From an uncultured Bacilli bacterium (lineage in GTDB: Bacteria; Bacillota_I; Bacilli_A; RF39; UBA660), in contig CAKOZD010000002.1 in assembly GCA_934131175.1 (NCBI GenBank), positions 124,001 to 188,000 on the forward strand: a stretch of DNA of 64,000 bases, in the 5' to 3' direction. The notes beneath the pieces are model-generated. The model did no database searches, was not told the DNA's origin, and saw nothing but the letters and a program-made list of their open reading frames with translations. The position numbers and the translations under genes are program-made. Below are positions 1 through 8,380 of the stretch, in pieces; position 1 is the first letter of the stretch, and every line of letters starts with the position of its first letter.

Positions 1-1
1 T

Positions 2-121
2 ATAGAGCATAATGTTGGTTGGGAAATATATATTGAATTGAAAAATAATGAAATTATAAGATTTAGTAGTTTATGTTTACCTTTAGGTAAGGGTCATATT
101 ATGAGGCAAAAAAGTTATTGA
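2..121 (+). CDS. C-terminal fragment of an unidentified protein
   Basis: An open frame runs in from the window edge and ends at TGA (119-121), giving about 39 residues that end in MRQKSY. The stretch has a plausible protein composition (W, H, E, K mixed), but it is too short to assign a family. It is followed by an intrinsic terminator at 199-223, as expected for the end of a transcription unit. It could also be the tail of a degraded gene; only the upstream sequence can tell. Confidence 0.45.
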   Translation: MEHNVGWEIYIELKNNEIIRFSSLCLPLGKGHIMRQKSY

Positions 122-198
122 ATGCTTTAAAAAAAGTTAACTTATAAGAATATTTAAGTTTTCTTTAATATTTTAATTATTAATTCATATTGATTGAG

Positions 199-223
199 TA
201 GGTTTATTTAAAACCTATTTTTT
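199..223 (+). terminator. Intrinsic terminator
   Basis: A 7-bp perfect stem, TAGGTTT with AAACCTA, around a 5-nt loop, followed directly by a run of six T. It ends the transcription unit of the partial gene at the window edge. Its T-run abuts the next promoter. Confidence 0.7.
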
Positions 224-231
224 GTTATAAT
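223..231 (+). promoter_or_regulatory. Extended -10 promoter for the GNAT gene
   Basis: TGTTATAAT is a perfect extended -10 (TG-N-TATAAT). It lies 63 nt before the GNAT start at 294, and no good -35 is visible. The same 9-mer or a near variant precedes many other genes in the window. Confidence 0.6.
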
Positions 232-293
232 TTATTATAAAAATATGTATTATTTTAATTTTAAATTTTTGTTGCAATGGAGGTTTTGTAAAA

Positions 294-806
294 ATGAATA
301 TTGAAATAAGAAAAGCTACAGCAAATGATGCTAGCAAAGTCATTGATTTTTGTAAGAAAGTTGGATCAGAAACAGATAATTTATCATATGGGTCTGAGGG
401 AATTGGTAGTAATATAGATAGAATTGCTAAATATTTAGATAATGTTTATAATTCTAATACTTCAGTTTTTCTCATTGCAATCATAGATAATGAAGTTGTT
501 GGTTATGCCGAGTTTATGGGAATGTTTAGAAAAAGATTATCACATCTTGGAGAAATTGGAATAGCAGTTATAAAAGAATATCAAAATAAAAAAATTGGTT
601 CAAATCTTATGAAACAATTAATTTATTATGTAAAAAATGATATTAATGCTGAAATAATTGAATTAAAGGTAAGAGTTGATAACGAAAAGGCAATTAATAT
701 GTATAAAAAATTTGGTTTTAAAAAGATTGGATATTATGAGAAATATTTAAAAGTTGATGATAAGTATTTTGATTGTGATATTATGACATTATGTTTAAAA
801 AGATAG
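294..806 (+). CDS. GNAT-family N-acetyltransferase
   Basis: This 170-residue protein has the single-domain GNAT layout. An N-terminal strand (IEIRKATANDASKVIDFC) leads to a central strand EIGIAVIKEYQNKKIGSNL, which is the acetyl-CoA binding motif A (Q/R-x-x-G-x-G/A position). The C-terminal motif ELKVRVDNEKAINMYKKFGF matches the usual N-x-x-A-x-x-x-Y-x-x-x-G-F ending. The family transfers acetyl from acetyl-CoA to an amine; the substrate here cannot be predicted. GGAGG at 279-283 sits about 10 nt before the ATG. A second, unrelated-looking GNAT gene follows after 39 nt, so the two probably share a transcript. Confidence 0.85.
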   Translation: MNIEIRKATANDASKVIDFCKKVGSETDNLSYGSEGIGSNIDRIAKYLDNVYNSNTSVFLIAIIDNEVVGYAEFMGMFRKRLSHLGEIGIAVIKEYQNKKIGSNLMKQLIYYVKNDINAEIIELKVRVDNEKAINMYKKFGFKKIGYYEKYLKVDDKYFDCDIMTLCLKR

Positions 807-845
807 TTAAATTTTTAATAGTATTTATATTCTAAGGAGACGAAA

Positions 846-1343
846 ATGAAATATTTAATAAGGAAAAGTAGTAGAGAAGATTGTAAAGATATTGCTCATT
901 TAATTACTATTATTTGGAATGAAACTTATAGAGGTATAGTTAGTGATAATTTTTTAAATAAATTATACGAAAATGAAGATGAAAGAAGTAATAATTTATA
1001 TGAAGAATTTAATGATAGTCATATGTTAGTTCTAGTTATTAATGGTAGAATAGTTGGATTTGTAAATGTTGGAGAGTCTTCTGATGAAAATTATGATAAA
1101 TGTGGTGAGCTATATGCTTTATATGTACTTAGTAAATATCATGGCCAAGGTTATGGGAAGAAACTATTTTTAGCAGGTGTAGATGAATTAAAAAATATGG
1201 GATATAGCAAAATGTTAATAGGATGTCTTGATGGTAATTTGAGTAATAGTTTTTATAAACATATGGGTGGAATATATGTTAAGACTCGTCTTTTTGAAAA
1301 ATTGCAGTTACCTGAAAATGTATATTATTTTGAAAATATCTAA
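846..1343 (+). CDS. GNAT-family N-acetyltransferase
   Basis: A 165-residue GNAT protein. The N-terminus (YLIRKSSREDCKDIAHLI) is typical. Motif A is visible as LYALYVLSKYHGQGYGKKLF, containing the acetyl-CoA phosphate-binding Q-G-x-G-x-K/R. The C-terminal NLSNSFYKHMGG corresponds to the N-x-x-x-x-F/Y-x-x-x-G motif. AAGGAGA lies just upstream of the ATG. It resembles small acetyltransferases of the RimI/PhnO type, but the acceptor is unknown. It is cotranscribed with the preceding GNAT gene and is followed by a terminator at 1401-1438. Confidence 0.85.
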   Translation: MKYLIRKSSREDCKDIAHLITIIWNETYRGIVSDNFLNKLYENEDERSNNLYEEFNDSHMLVLVINGRIVGFVNVGESSDENYDKCGELYALYVLSKYHGQGYGKKLFLAGVDELKNMGYSKMLIGCLDGNLSNSFYKHMGGIYVKTRLFEKLQLPENVYYFENI

Positions 1344-1400
1344 ACTTATAATTGCATTGCTAAAAAGTTTAATAATAGATAGAATTTTTTAGTGTTATGT

Positions 1401-1438
1401 AGATAGATTAAATATTTTTAACTCTATCTTTTTATTTT
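1401..1438 (+). terminator. Intrinsic terminator
   Basis: AGATAGA pairs with TCTATCT (7 bp) around a 15-nt AT-rich loop, followed by TTTTATTTTT. It ends the two-gene GNAT unit. Confidence 0.6.
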
Positions 1439-1486
1439 TGATAAAATATGATAATATATTAAAGCAAGAAAAAGGGGGAATATGCT

Positions 1487-2683
1487 ATGCCATTAGATAG
1501 AAATTGGAAACGCAAGAGACAAGTTGAACTTCAAAAGAAATTTATATGTACCGCTTTAGCACTTATTGTAACAAGTGAATCATATCTTCCTTTTATTGAG
1601 AAAAAAATTATAAGTAAAGATAGTTATGCTACTTATATGACTAATAAATTAAAAAATCAGATAAAACATTCTTCTAAATTAAATGATGATGAGAAAGATA
1701 TTTTATTAAATGATGAACTATTACATGACGTATGTTTATCTTATTATGATACTTATATGGAAATAGAAATTCCAAAACGTTTTAAGAATTTGGATATAAA
1801 AACTTTTTCAGATAGTGATTTAGAAAATGAATACTTAGAAAATAGTACAGGTTATTATACACTTGGAAGTCCTGGTACTTTACATGTTAGAGACTATGAA
1901 GAAGATAAGTCTAATCCGTATGAGTTTTTAAAAGTTATTTCTCATGAATATGCTCATTTATTACAAAGCCCTTCAAAATATGTTTATATAAAAGAAAGTG
2001 CTGCAGAGATAATGAGTAGTGAGTATTACAATATTGATATTAGTGGTTATAATAATGAATGCATAGTTTTAAAAATTCTTATGGAAATAATAGGTTCAGA
2101 ACCAATTTGGGAAGCAACTATTATTGGTAATGATTCTAAATTAGAAAAAAACATTAAAGAATTATTAACAGAGGAAGATGCTAATAAATTATTAGATTTA
2201 TTTAAGAAGACTCCATCTGAATTTAAGGATGGTGAGGAAGAGGCTGCTAATAGTGAGATATATAAATATTTAAGACAAATGTATTACAATAAGAATAATA
2301 GTGAGATGTTTGCAGATCAATTGATATGTAGTATTTATCTAGGACAAGATAAGAATCGTCTATATTTTGATACTGATAGAAGAACTGATCCCGATAAATA
2401 TGAAATATATACAATTTCATTGGAAGATGCGCTTAGTGAAGGAATAATTGAAGAACACTATTATGAAGTATATTCAGATGAGGATACTAATGAGAAATAT
2501 AAGATAAGTATTAGTGAAGATGAAGTGTATGATAAAATACTTGATGGTAAGATAGTTGTATATGATGCGGATTCTTTAGTTGATGGTATTAATGTTGTTT
2601 TCGCATCAAAGCAAAGTGTAATTCTTGAGGAAGATACTAGTAAAACTTCAAAAGAACAAGAAAAAAGATTAATTAAAAATTAG
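1487..2683 (+). CDS. Putative HExxH zinc metallopeptidase-like protein
   Basis: This 398-residue protein belongs to no family I can name. A zinc-peptidase signature HEYAH is at residues 153-157, with glutamates 170 and 174 (KESAAE) suitably placed for a third ligand, as in gluzincin-type enzymes. The segment at residues 19-35 (KFICTALALIVTSESYLPF) is only mildly hydrophobic and follows a Lys/Arg-rich start, so export is uncertain. The C-terminal half is acidic. The start has a strong ribosome binding site (aaaggggga) and no better alternative. It is monocistronic, between two terminator or promoter regions. It is one of three unrelated orphan HExxH proteins in this window. Confidence 0.6.
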   Translation: MPLDRNWKRKRQVELQKKFICTALALIVTSESYLPFIEKKIISKDSYATYMTNKLKNQIKHSSKLNDDEKDILLNDELLHDVCLSYYDTYMEIEIPKRFKNLDIKTFSDSDLENEYLENSTGYYTLGSPGTLHVRDYEEDKSNPYEFLKVISHEYAHLLQSPSKYVYIKESAAEIMSSEYYNIDISGYNNECIVLKILMEIIGSEPIWEATIIGNDSKLEKNIKELLTEEDANKLLDLFKKTPSEFKDGEEEAANSEIYKYLRQMYYNKNNSEMFADQLICSIYLGQDKNRLYFDTDRRTDPDKYEIYTISLEDALSEGIIEEHYYEVYSDEDTNEKYKISISEDEVYDKILDGKIVVYDADSLVDGINVVFASKQSVILEEDTSKTSKEQEKRLIKN

Positions 2684-2751
2684 AAAATATTTCATTAAAC
2701 TTTATTGTATATGTATTGTAAGTTTTGGACTATCTAAAGTTATTTAATTTA

Positions 2752-2760
2752 TGATATAAT
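2752..2760 (+). promoter_or_regulatory. Extended -10 promoter for rbgA
   Basis: TGATATAAT is an extended -10 with a consensus hexamer, 41 nt before the rbgA ATG. No clear -35 lies at 17 nt. Confidence 0.55.
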
Positions 2761-2800
2761 AAATGCGATTATTTTCTTATAAATTTAGAGGAGTGATAAT

Positions 2801-3682
2801 ATGGCTAAAACTGATAATGTAAAAGGTTATAATGATAATAAAAAGATTAACTGGTATCCAGGTCATATGGCAAAAACTAAGAGAGAGATAAGTGAAAAAT
2901 TAAATTTAATAGATATAGTATATGAAGTTATTGATGCTAGAATGCCTTTATCTTCTAAGATAGTTGATATTGAAGAATTAATTAAAGATAAGCCTCGTGT
3001 TTTAGTTGTTACTAAGTATGATTTATGTGATAAAGAAGAAACAGATAAAATATTAGATTCTTATAAAAATAATGGTTATAATGTTTTACCTGTTGATTTA
3101 ATGAATGGAAATGTTAACTCTTTAATTAGTCTTACTAACAGTTTAATGAAACCAATTAATGATGCTAGAATTAGTAAAGGAATGAAGCCAAGAGCTGCAC
3201 GAGCATTAATTGTAGGTGTTCCTAATGTTGGCAAAAGTACTTTAATAAATAGATTAGTTGGTAAAAAGTCAGCTGGTGTTGGTAATACTCCAGGATTTAC
3301 TAAAAGTCTTAGTTGGATTAGAGTTAATAAAGATATAGAGTTACTTGATTCTCCAGGTATTTTATGGCCTAAAATGGCAGATCAAGAAGGGGCTCATATA
3401 TTAGCAGCTTTATCTTCAATAAAAGAAGACATCCTAAATAATGATGACATTGCATGCTTTATATTGAAAAAATTATATGAACTATATCCAGAAAAGTTGA
3501 ATGAAAGATATGGAATAACTGAACTTGATGAAGATTTTATTGAAGCCTATGATATGATTGCGGCAAAAAGAGGTGCACTATCAAGAGGTGGGGTAGCTGA
3601 CTATGAAAAAGTTTCTAATATTATAATTAGAGATTTAAAAAATGGCTATTTTGGACCTATAACTTTTGATAGATTAAAATGA
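2801..3682 (+). CDS. rbgA: Ribosome biogenesis GTPase A (YlqF/RbgA)
   Basis: RbgA is a GTPase needed for late assembly of the 50S subunit. This 293-residue protein starts with the hallmark NWYPGHM segment. Its GTPase motifs are circularly permuted: G4 TKYD comes first, then G1 GVPNVGKST (about residues 139-147), then G3 DSPG. The C-terminal helical domain is present (family about 280-300 residues). Its place upstream of rnhB matches Bacillus (ylqF-rnhB), but here a HipA-like gene lies between them. Its TGA stop overlaps the next ATG by 4 nt, so translation is probably coupled. Confidence 0.97.
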   Translation: MAKTDNVKGYNDNKKINWYPGHMAKTKREISEKLNLIDIVYEVIDARMPLSSKIVDIEELIKDKPRVLVVTKYDLCDKEETDKILDSYKNNGYNVLPVDLMNGNVNSLISLTNSLMKPINDARISKGMKPRAARALIVGVPNVGKSTLINRLVGKKSAGVGNTPGFTKSLSWIRVNKDIELLDSPGILWPKMADQEGAHILAALSSIKEDILNNDDIACFILKKLYELYPEKLNERYGITELDEDFIEAYDMIAAKRGALSRGGVADYEKVSNIIIRDLKNGYFGPITFDRLK

Positions 3683-4467
3683 TTAGTGTTTATGAGTGTC
3701 TTACGGATGATACAAAAATTTATCTTACAAAAGATTACAATTATCGTAGAAGTTTTTTTAAAAGAAAAGATAATGAATTATATATAAAAGAATTTAATCA
3801 TGCTGAGTTTATTGGGGAACAATTATGTTTAATAAAAAATATTAAATGTGCTCATTACTTTTTAGTAGGACTTGGTTTATTTAATCTTAATTATTCTGAA
3901 AAGTATGGTAATATATCTGATAAGAATTATCAAATTAAGTTGGCATCATATAACTTTAAAGAAGATGATAAAAAATATTTTATTTTAAATGGATGTAATA
4001 TAACTTCTGAAAATAGTAAATTAGATGAAGTACTTAATCTTGCTGTTGATGATTCAAATAGAGAAGAATTAATAAATGAAATAATCAATATGTTTTCTTT
4101 AGATATTTTTATGGGGCAACAAGATAGGTTTTATAATAATATAATGTTTGAAATAAGAAAAGATGGAAGTGTTCATTTAGCACCTTTGTATGATTTTGAG
4201 GTATCTTTGAAAAATTCTTATTTAGACCCTAAATATGTTTATAAGAATGATTTAATTTCATTTAAGTCTGTTAGTGACTTAAAAAAGTTTATTTCTATGT
4301 ATCCAAATTTTAAAGATGAGTTAGAAAGTTACTTGGATATTAATTTAGTAAGAAATGCTAAATATGCATACGAATTAAGAGATTTAAATTTACCTAGAGA
4401 TATTTTAAATTATTTAGATGAGTTTCAAACTGATAGAAAAAAACTTATTAAAAAAATTATTAATTAA
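3679..4467 (+). CDS. HipA-like kinase-fold protein
   Basis: This 262-residue protein has residues expected of a HipA/PI3K-like kinase C-lobe. DRFYNN has the likely catalytic Asp at 149 and metal-binding Asn at 153/154, and LAPLYDFE (Asp 172) corresponds to the metal-binding Asp after the P-x-Y-D motif of HipA. An N-terminal lobe lysine is likely in NELYIKEFNHAEFIGEQL. It is shorter than HipA (about 440 residues) and has no HipB-like partner next to it. Translationally coupled to rbgA by a 4-nt overlap and ended by a terminator, it sits between two genes that are adjacent in Bacillus. The kinase call is inference from motif spacing; the substrate is unknown. Confidence 0.55.
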   Translation: MISVYECLTDDTKIYLTKDYNYRRSFFKRKDNELYIKEFNHAEFIGEQLCLIKNIKCAHYFLVGLGLFNLNYSEKYGNISDKNYQIKLASYNFKEDDKKYFILNGCNITSENSKLDEVLNLAVDDSNREELINEIINMFSLDIFMGQQDRFYNNIMFEIRKDGSVHLAPLYDFEVSLKNSYLDPKYVYKNDLISFKSVSDLKKFISMYPNFKDELESYLDINLVRNAKYAYELRDLNLPRDILNYLDEFQTDRKKLIKKIIN

Positions 4468-4469
4468 GA

Positions 4470-4499
4470 GAGTAAAATAAATTATTTTATTCTTTTTTT
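4470..4499 (+). terminator. Intrinsic terminator after the rbgA unit
   Basis: GAGTAAAAT pairs with ATTTTATTC (9 bp, one G-T) around a 5-nt loop and is followed by seven T. Confidence 0.7.
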
Positions 4500-4500
4500 G

Positions 4501-4509
4501 TGTTATACT
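4501..4509 (+). promoter_or_regulatory. Extended -10 promoter for rnhB
   Basis: TGTTATACT, 17 nt before the rnhB ATG and directly after a terminator. The predicted transcript start is close to 4516, so the ribosome binding site would be near the 5' end of the mRNA. Confidence 0.55.
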
Positions 4510-4526
4510 CTTAGGTGGTGAAGGAT

Positions 4527-5531
4527 ATGAAAAAAAAAGATATTTTAGAAAGATTAGAGAATTTTTCTTTAGATAAAGATAAATATATTATTGTTGGAGG
4601 TGCTTCTCTTGTTTTAAATGGAGTAAAAAGAGATTGTTCTAATATTGATATATGTTGTAGTGTTGATACTTTTAATTCTATTAAAGATAATTTTTTATTA
4701 GAAAAGAGTATTTTTAATACTGATATAAAAATAGATAATGATATTATTGTTGGATGTGATTTTTTTGATTTAGATAAGGTTGTTTTAGTTGATGGATATA
4801 AGGTTGCTAATTTAGAGGCTACTCTTTTATTAAGAATTAAAGAAAATAGAGAAGAAGATAAGAAACTTATTAAGAAAATTCAATTAATAATAGATTCATC
4901 TGATAATTATAAATATGAAAGAGAACTTATAGAAAAAGGGGTTAACTTTATTGCAGGAGTTGATGAAGTTGGTCGTGGTCCTTTGATTGGACCTGTTGTT
5001 ACTGCCTGTGTTGTTCTTCCTCATGAATTTAGTTTAGATGGACTTACTGATAGTAAAAAACTTAATGAAAAGAAAAGAGATTACTTTTATGAAGAGATAA
5101 AAAAACAAGCTCTTGGTATTGGAATTGGGATGTGTTCTGCTGAAGAGATTGATAAATATAATATATATGAGGCTACTAAGATAGCAATGAAAAGAGCAAT
5201 TGAAGATTGTTCTAAGAAGTGTAAGATAGAACATATTTTGATAGATGCGATGAAGCTTGATTTGGATATTCCTACAACTTCAATAATAAAAGGTGATTTA
5301 AAAAGTATTACAATAAGTGCTGCTAGTGTTATTGCTAAAGTTACAAGAGATGAGATGTTATATGAATTAGATAAAAAGTATCCAATGTATGGTTTTAGAG
5401 AAAATGTTGGGTATCCTACAAAGAAGCATATGGAAGCAATAGAGGAGTATGGAATACTTAAAGAACATAGAAAGTCATTTGGACCAGTAAAAGATTATAT
5501 TTTACGTCATGGTGATAAAACAATTGATTAA
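4527..5531 (+). CDS. rnhB: Ribonuclease HII with N-terminal nucleotidyltransferase-like domain
   Basis: RNase HII cuts RNA in RNA-DNA hybrids and removes single ribonucleotides. Its domain starts near residue 140: GVDEVGRGPLIGPV carries the catalytic D146-E147, DSKKL follows, and LIDAMKL carries the third acidic residue. Upstream lie about 125 extra residues with VGGASLVLNG and SNIDIC, reminiscent of the nucleotidyltransferase fold (GG...DID), although the first acidic position is Asn. Bacillus RnhB has a different, shorter N-terminal extension. I place the start at ATG 4527, 8 nt after AGGTGG; two upstream GTG codons are in frame but lie within the ribosome binding site. Confidence 0.9.
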   Translation: MKKKDILERLENFSLDKDKYIIVGGASLVLNGVKRDCSNIDICCSVDTFNSIKDNFLLEKSIFNTDIKIDNDIIVGCDFFDLDKVVLVDGYKVANLEATLLLRIKENREEDKKLIKKIQLIIDSSDNYKYERELIEKGVNFIAGVDEVGRGPLIGPVVTACVVLPHEFSLDGLTDSKKLNEKKRDYFYEEIKKQALGIGIGMCSAEEIDKYNIYEATKIAMKRAIEDCSKKCKIEHILIDAMKLDLDIPTTSIIKGDLKSITISAASVIAKVTRDEMLYELDKKYPMYGFRENVGYPTKKHMEAIEEYGILKEHRKSFGPVKDYILRHGDKTID

Positions 5532-5586
5532 TTTTTAATATTTTTGTAAATAAATGAAATATTTTAATATAATATAAGTGTAAGAG

Positions 5587-5616
5587 TTGACAAAAAAATA
5601 ATTTATATTGTATAAG
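5587..5616 (+). promoter_or_regulatory. Promoter of topA
   Basis: TTGACA at 5587-5592, 18-nt spacer, TATAAG at 5611-5616, 25 nt before the topA ATG. Confidence 0.6.
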
Positions 5617-5640
5617 TTAATAAGTAACTGGAGGGATAAT

Positions 5641-7662
5641 ATGGCAAAGAATTTAGTTATAGTGGAAAGTCCTAGTAAAAGTAAGACAATTGAAAAATAT
5701 TTAGGTAGTGACTATAAAGTTGTATCTTCTAAAGGACATATTCGTGATTTAGCAACTTCAGGACAATATGGTCTTGGTGTTGATATTGAAAATGGATTTA
5801 AGCCTAGTTATGTTGCTATTAAAGGAAAAGGTAATGTAATTAAAGAGTTAAAAAAAGATGTAAAATCATCAGATATGGTTTATTTAGCAAGCGACCCTGA
5901 TCGTGAGGGAGAAGCTATTGCTTGGCATTTGAAAGATGCTTTAGGAATAAAAGATGATAATTATAAGAGAGTTTTATTTAATGAGATTACTCATGATAAA
6001 GTACTTGATGCGATAAATCATCCTACTGTAATTGATGAGAATTTAGTTAAGAGTCAAGAAACTCGTAGAATACTAGATAGAATTATAGGATTTAGACTTT
6101 CAAAATTATTACAAAGTAAGATTGGGGCTAAAAGTGCTGGTCGTGTACAAAGTGTTGCGTTAAAATTAATTGTTGATAGAGAACGTGAAATAGAGGCATT
6201 TAAACCGGAAGAGTATTGGACAATTACAGCAATTTTTAAAGATTATGAGGCAGAACTTTTTAAATATAAAAAAGATGATATAGAGCTTCATAGTGAGAGT
6301 GAGGCTAATGCTGTTTTAGATAAATTGTCTGATAAATATGTTGTTGAGTCAATTGAAAAGAAAGCAAAGGCTCGTAAGAGTAAGGCTCCATTTATTACAT
6401 CGACACTACAACAAGAAGCATCAACTAAGTTAGGTTTTCCAGCTCGTAAGACTATGAGTATTGCTCAAAAGTTATATGAAGGAATTGATCTTGGAAGTGA
6501 GACAGTCGGACTTATTACCTATATGAGAACAGATTCAATTCGTTTAAGTGATGATTTTGTAAAGCCAGCAATGAAGTATATAGAAGAAAATTATGGTAAA
6601 AAGTATGTTGGACATGTAAAGAGTTCTAAAAAGAAAGATAATGTCCAAGATGCTCATGAAGGTATTAGACCTACTAGTGTTTTAAGAGAACCTTTAAAAG
6701 TAAAAGAGTATTTATCAAGTGATGAATTTAAATTGTATAGTTTAATTTATAAAAGAACACTTGCTTCTTTAATGGCTGATGCGAGTGTTAATCAAACTAC
6801 TATTATTTTTGATAATAATGATTATAAATTTAAGACAGTTGGTTCTATTTTAATATTCGATGGTTATTTAAAGATATATAAAGATTATGAATCAAGTGAA
6901 GATAAGATTCTTCCAGAAGTTGGAGAAAGTGAAGTTGCAACTACTAATAATGTTGATTGCAGTCAACACTTTACAAAGCCACCAGCAAGATATACTGAAG
7001 CAAAACTAATTAAGACTTTAGAAGAATTAGGTATTGGTAGACCTTCTACTTATGCAACTATAATTGATACAATTAAGAGTCGTGGGTATGTTGATTTAGA
7101 AGAAAAAAAATTCAAACCAACTGAAATTGGAATTGAAACAACTGATAAATTACAAGAATTCTTTAGTGATTTAATTAATACTGATTATACAAGAGATATG
7201 GAAAATGATTTAGATGAGGTTGCTGATGGTAAACTTATTTGGAATGAAGTTTTAAAGAAGTTTTATGATTTATTTGAACCTCGTGTTAAAGATGCATTCT
7301 CAGATATGGAAAAGAAAGCTCCTCAAGAAACAGGAGAAGTATGTCCAGAGTGTGGTAATCCTTTAGTTGTACGTAAGGGAAGATATGGAGAATTTGTTGC
7401 TTGTTCTAATTATCCTGAATGTAAATATATAAAGAAAGAAGAAGTAGAAGAAAAAGAAATTTGTGATTGCCCTAATTGTGGTGGCAAAATAATTGAAAAG
7501 AAGAGTAGACGTGGAAAAATATTCTATGGTTGCAATAATTATCCAAAATGTAAGACTGCATACTGGGATATGCCTACTGGTGAAGTATGTCCAGAGTGTG
7601 GTAAAATGCTAGTTATAAAAAATGATAAAACTAAATGTAGTGAATGTAGTTATGAGAAGTAG
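5641..7662 (+). CDS. topA: DNA topoisomerase I
   Basis: Type IA topoisomerase that relaxes negative supercoils. The Toprim domain opens with LVIVESPSKSKTIEKYL and has DPDREGEAIAWHL. The catalytic tyrosine is Tyr294 in LITYMRTDS. The C-terminus carries zinc-ribbon repeats (CPECGNPL, CPNCGGKI, CPECGKML, the last ending CSEC). The 673-residue length is normal. The start is ATG 5641 after GGAGGG; longer reading from a TTG at 5608 adds residues not seen in the family. The next recognised conserved gene is xerC, as in Bacillus. A terminator overlaps its stop codon. Confidence 0.98.
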   Translation: MAKNLVIVESPSKSKTIEKYLGSDYKVVSSKGHIRDLATSGQYGLGVDIENGFKPSYVAIKGKGNVIKELKKDVKSSDMVYLASDPDREGEAIAWHLKDALGIKDDNYKRVLFNEITHDKVLDAINHPTVIDENLVKSQETRRILDRIIGFRLSKLLQSKIGAKSAGRVQSVALKLIVDREREIEAFKPEEYWTITAIFKDYEAELFKYKKDDIELHSESEANAVLDKLSDKYVVESIEKKAKARKSKAPFITSTLQQEASTKLGFPARKTMSIAQKLYEGIDLGSETVGLITYMRTDSIRLSDDFVKPAMKYIEENYGKKYVGHVKSSKKKDNVQDAHEGIRPTSVLREPLKVKEYLSSDEFKLYSLIYKRTLASLMADASVNQTTIIFDNNDYKFKTVGSILIFDGYLKIYKDYESSEDKILPEVGESEVATTNNVDCSQHFTKPPARYTEAKLIKTLEELGIGRPSTYATIIDTIKSRGYVDLEEKKFKPTEIGIETTDKLQEFFSDLINTDYTRDMENDLDEVADGKLIWNEVLKKFYDLFEPRVKDAFSDMEKKAPQETGEVCPECGNPLVVRKGRYGEFVACSNYPECKYIKKEEVEEKEICDCPNCGGKIIEKKSRRGKIFYGCNNYPKCKTAYWDMPTGEVCPECGKMLVIKNDKTKCSECSYEK

Positions 7663-7678
7663 AAATACTTCTTTTTTT
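7655..7678 (+). terminator. Intrinsic terminator overlapping the topA stop
   Basis: AGAAGTA pairs with TACTTCT around GAAA (7 bp, tetraloop), followed by a T-run. The 5' arm contains the topA stop codon (7660-7662). Confidence 0.75.
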
Positions 7679-7706
7679 CTGCTATAATTTTTTTAAGGTG
7701 ATACTA

Positions 7707-8333
7707 GTGAATGATTTTAAAAAGAAAATGAATGAGAAAATTAAATTGTATTCTAATGAGAAATATTTAGAAAAGTTTTTTGAAAATGAATTTGAAATGA
7801 GTGAGGGAGAAGCTCATGTATATATGTATTTAAATGATAAAAGTGAATTGTTTGATTATAGGACTATGGGAGATCAATTATCATTAAATTCTTGTGTTTA
7901 TGAATATATTGAAGATAAAACTTCTATGTTAGAAAATGATGTTAAAATTAATTTCCATGTAAGATGTCCTGATGTTTCTAAAAGAGAACAAGAGCTTGTA
8001 AGACATATAATTAAAGAGCATTATGCTATTGAACTTTATAAGATACAAAAAGTTTATACAAGGTATAGAAATAAAGCAATTTCTTTAATATTTATTGGAG
8101 TTATTTCATTTATTATGTATATATTTTTATTCTTTCAAGATGGTTTTGATATGTTTCAGGAGATATTTGCCTTTTTGTTTTCATTTTCTTTATGGGAAGG
8201 ATTTGACTCACTTATATATGATTTAAGTGATACTAGACATGAGGTAGGAAATGTTACTCAAAATTTACTATTAGAAATAGAATTTATGGAAGATATAAAA
8301 GAAAGTGAGGAGAATATTGAAAATATTATTTGA
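7707..8333 (+). CDS. Membrane protein of unknown function
   Basis: This 208-residue protein matches no family I recognise. The soluble N-terminal part (about residues 1-115) is charged and includes KINFHVRCPD and EQELVRHIIKEHY. Two membrane helices follow (SLIFIGVISFIMYIFLFF and MFQEIFAFLFSFSLWEGF), then a short acidic cytoplasmic tail. I choose GTG 7707 because AAGGTG lies 6 nt upstream; the in-frame GTG at 7698 is part of that ribosome binding site. It sits between topA and the clamp-motif gene, in the slot where Bacillus has trmFO. Confidence 0.6.
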   Translation: MNDFKKKMNEKIKLYSNEKYLEKFFENEFEMSEGEAHVYMYLNDKSELFDYRTMGDQLSLNSCVYEYIEDKTSMLENDVKINFHVRCPDVSKREQELVRHIIKEHYAIELYKIQKVYTRYRNKAISLIFIGVISFIMYIFLFFQDGFDMFQEIFAFLFSFSLWEGFDSLIYDLSDTRHEVGNVTQNLLLEIEFMEDIKESEENIENII

Positions 8334-8380
8334 TTTTCTTCTTTTTTTTTAATATTATATAGGTGATTAGGGGTGATGTT

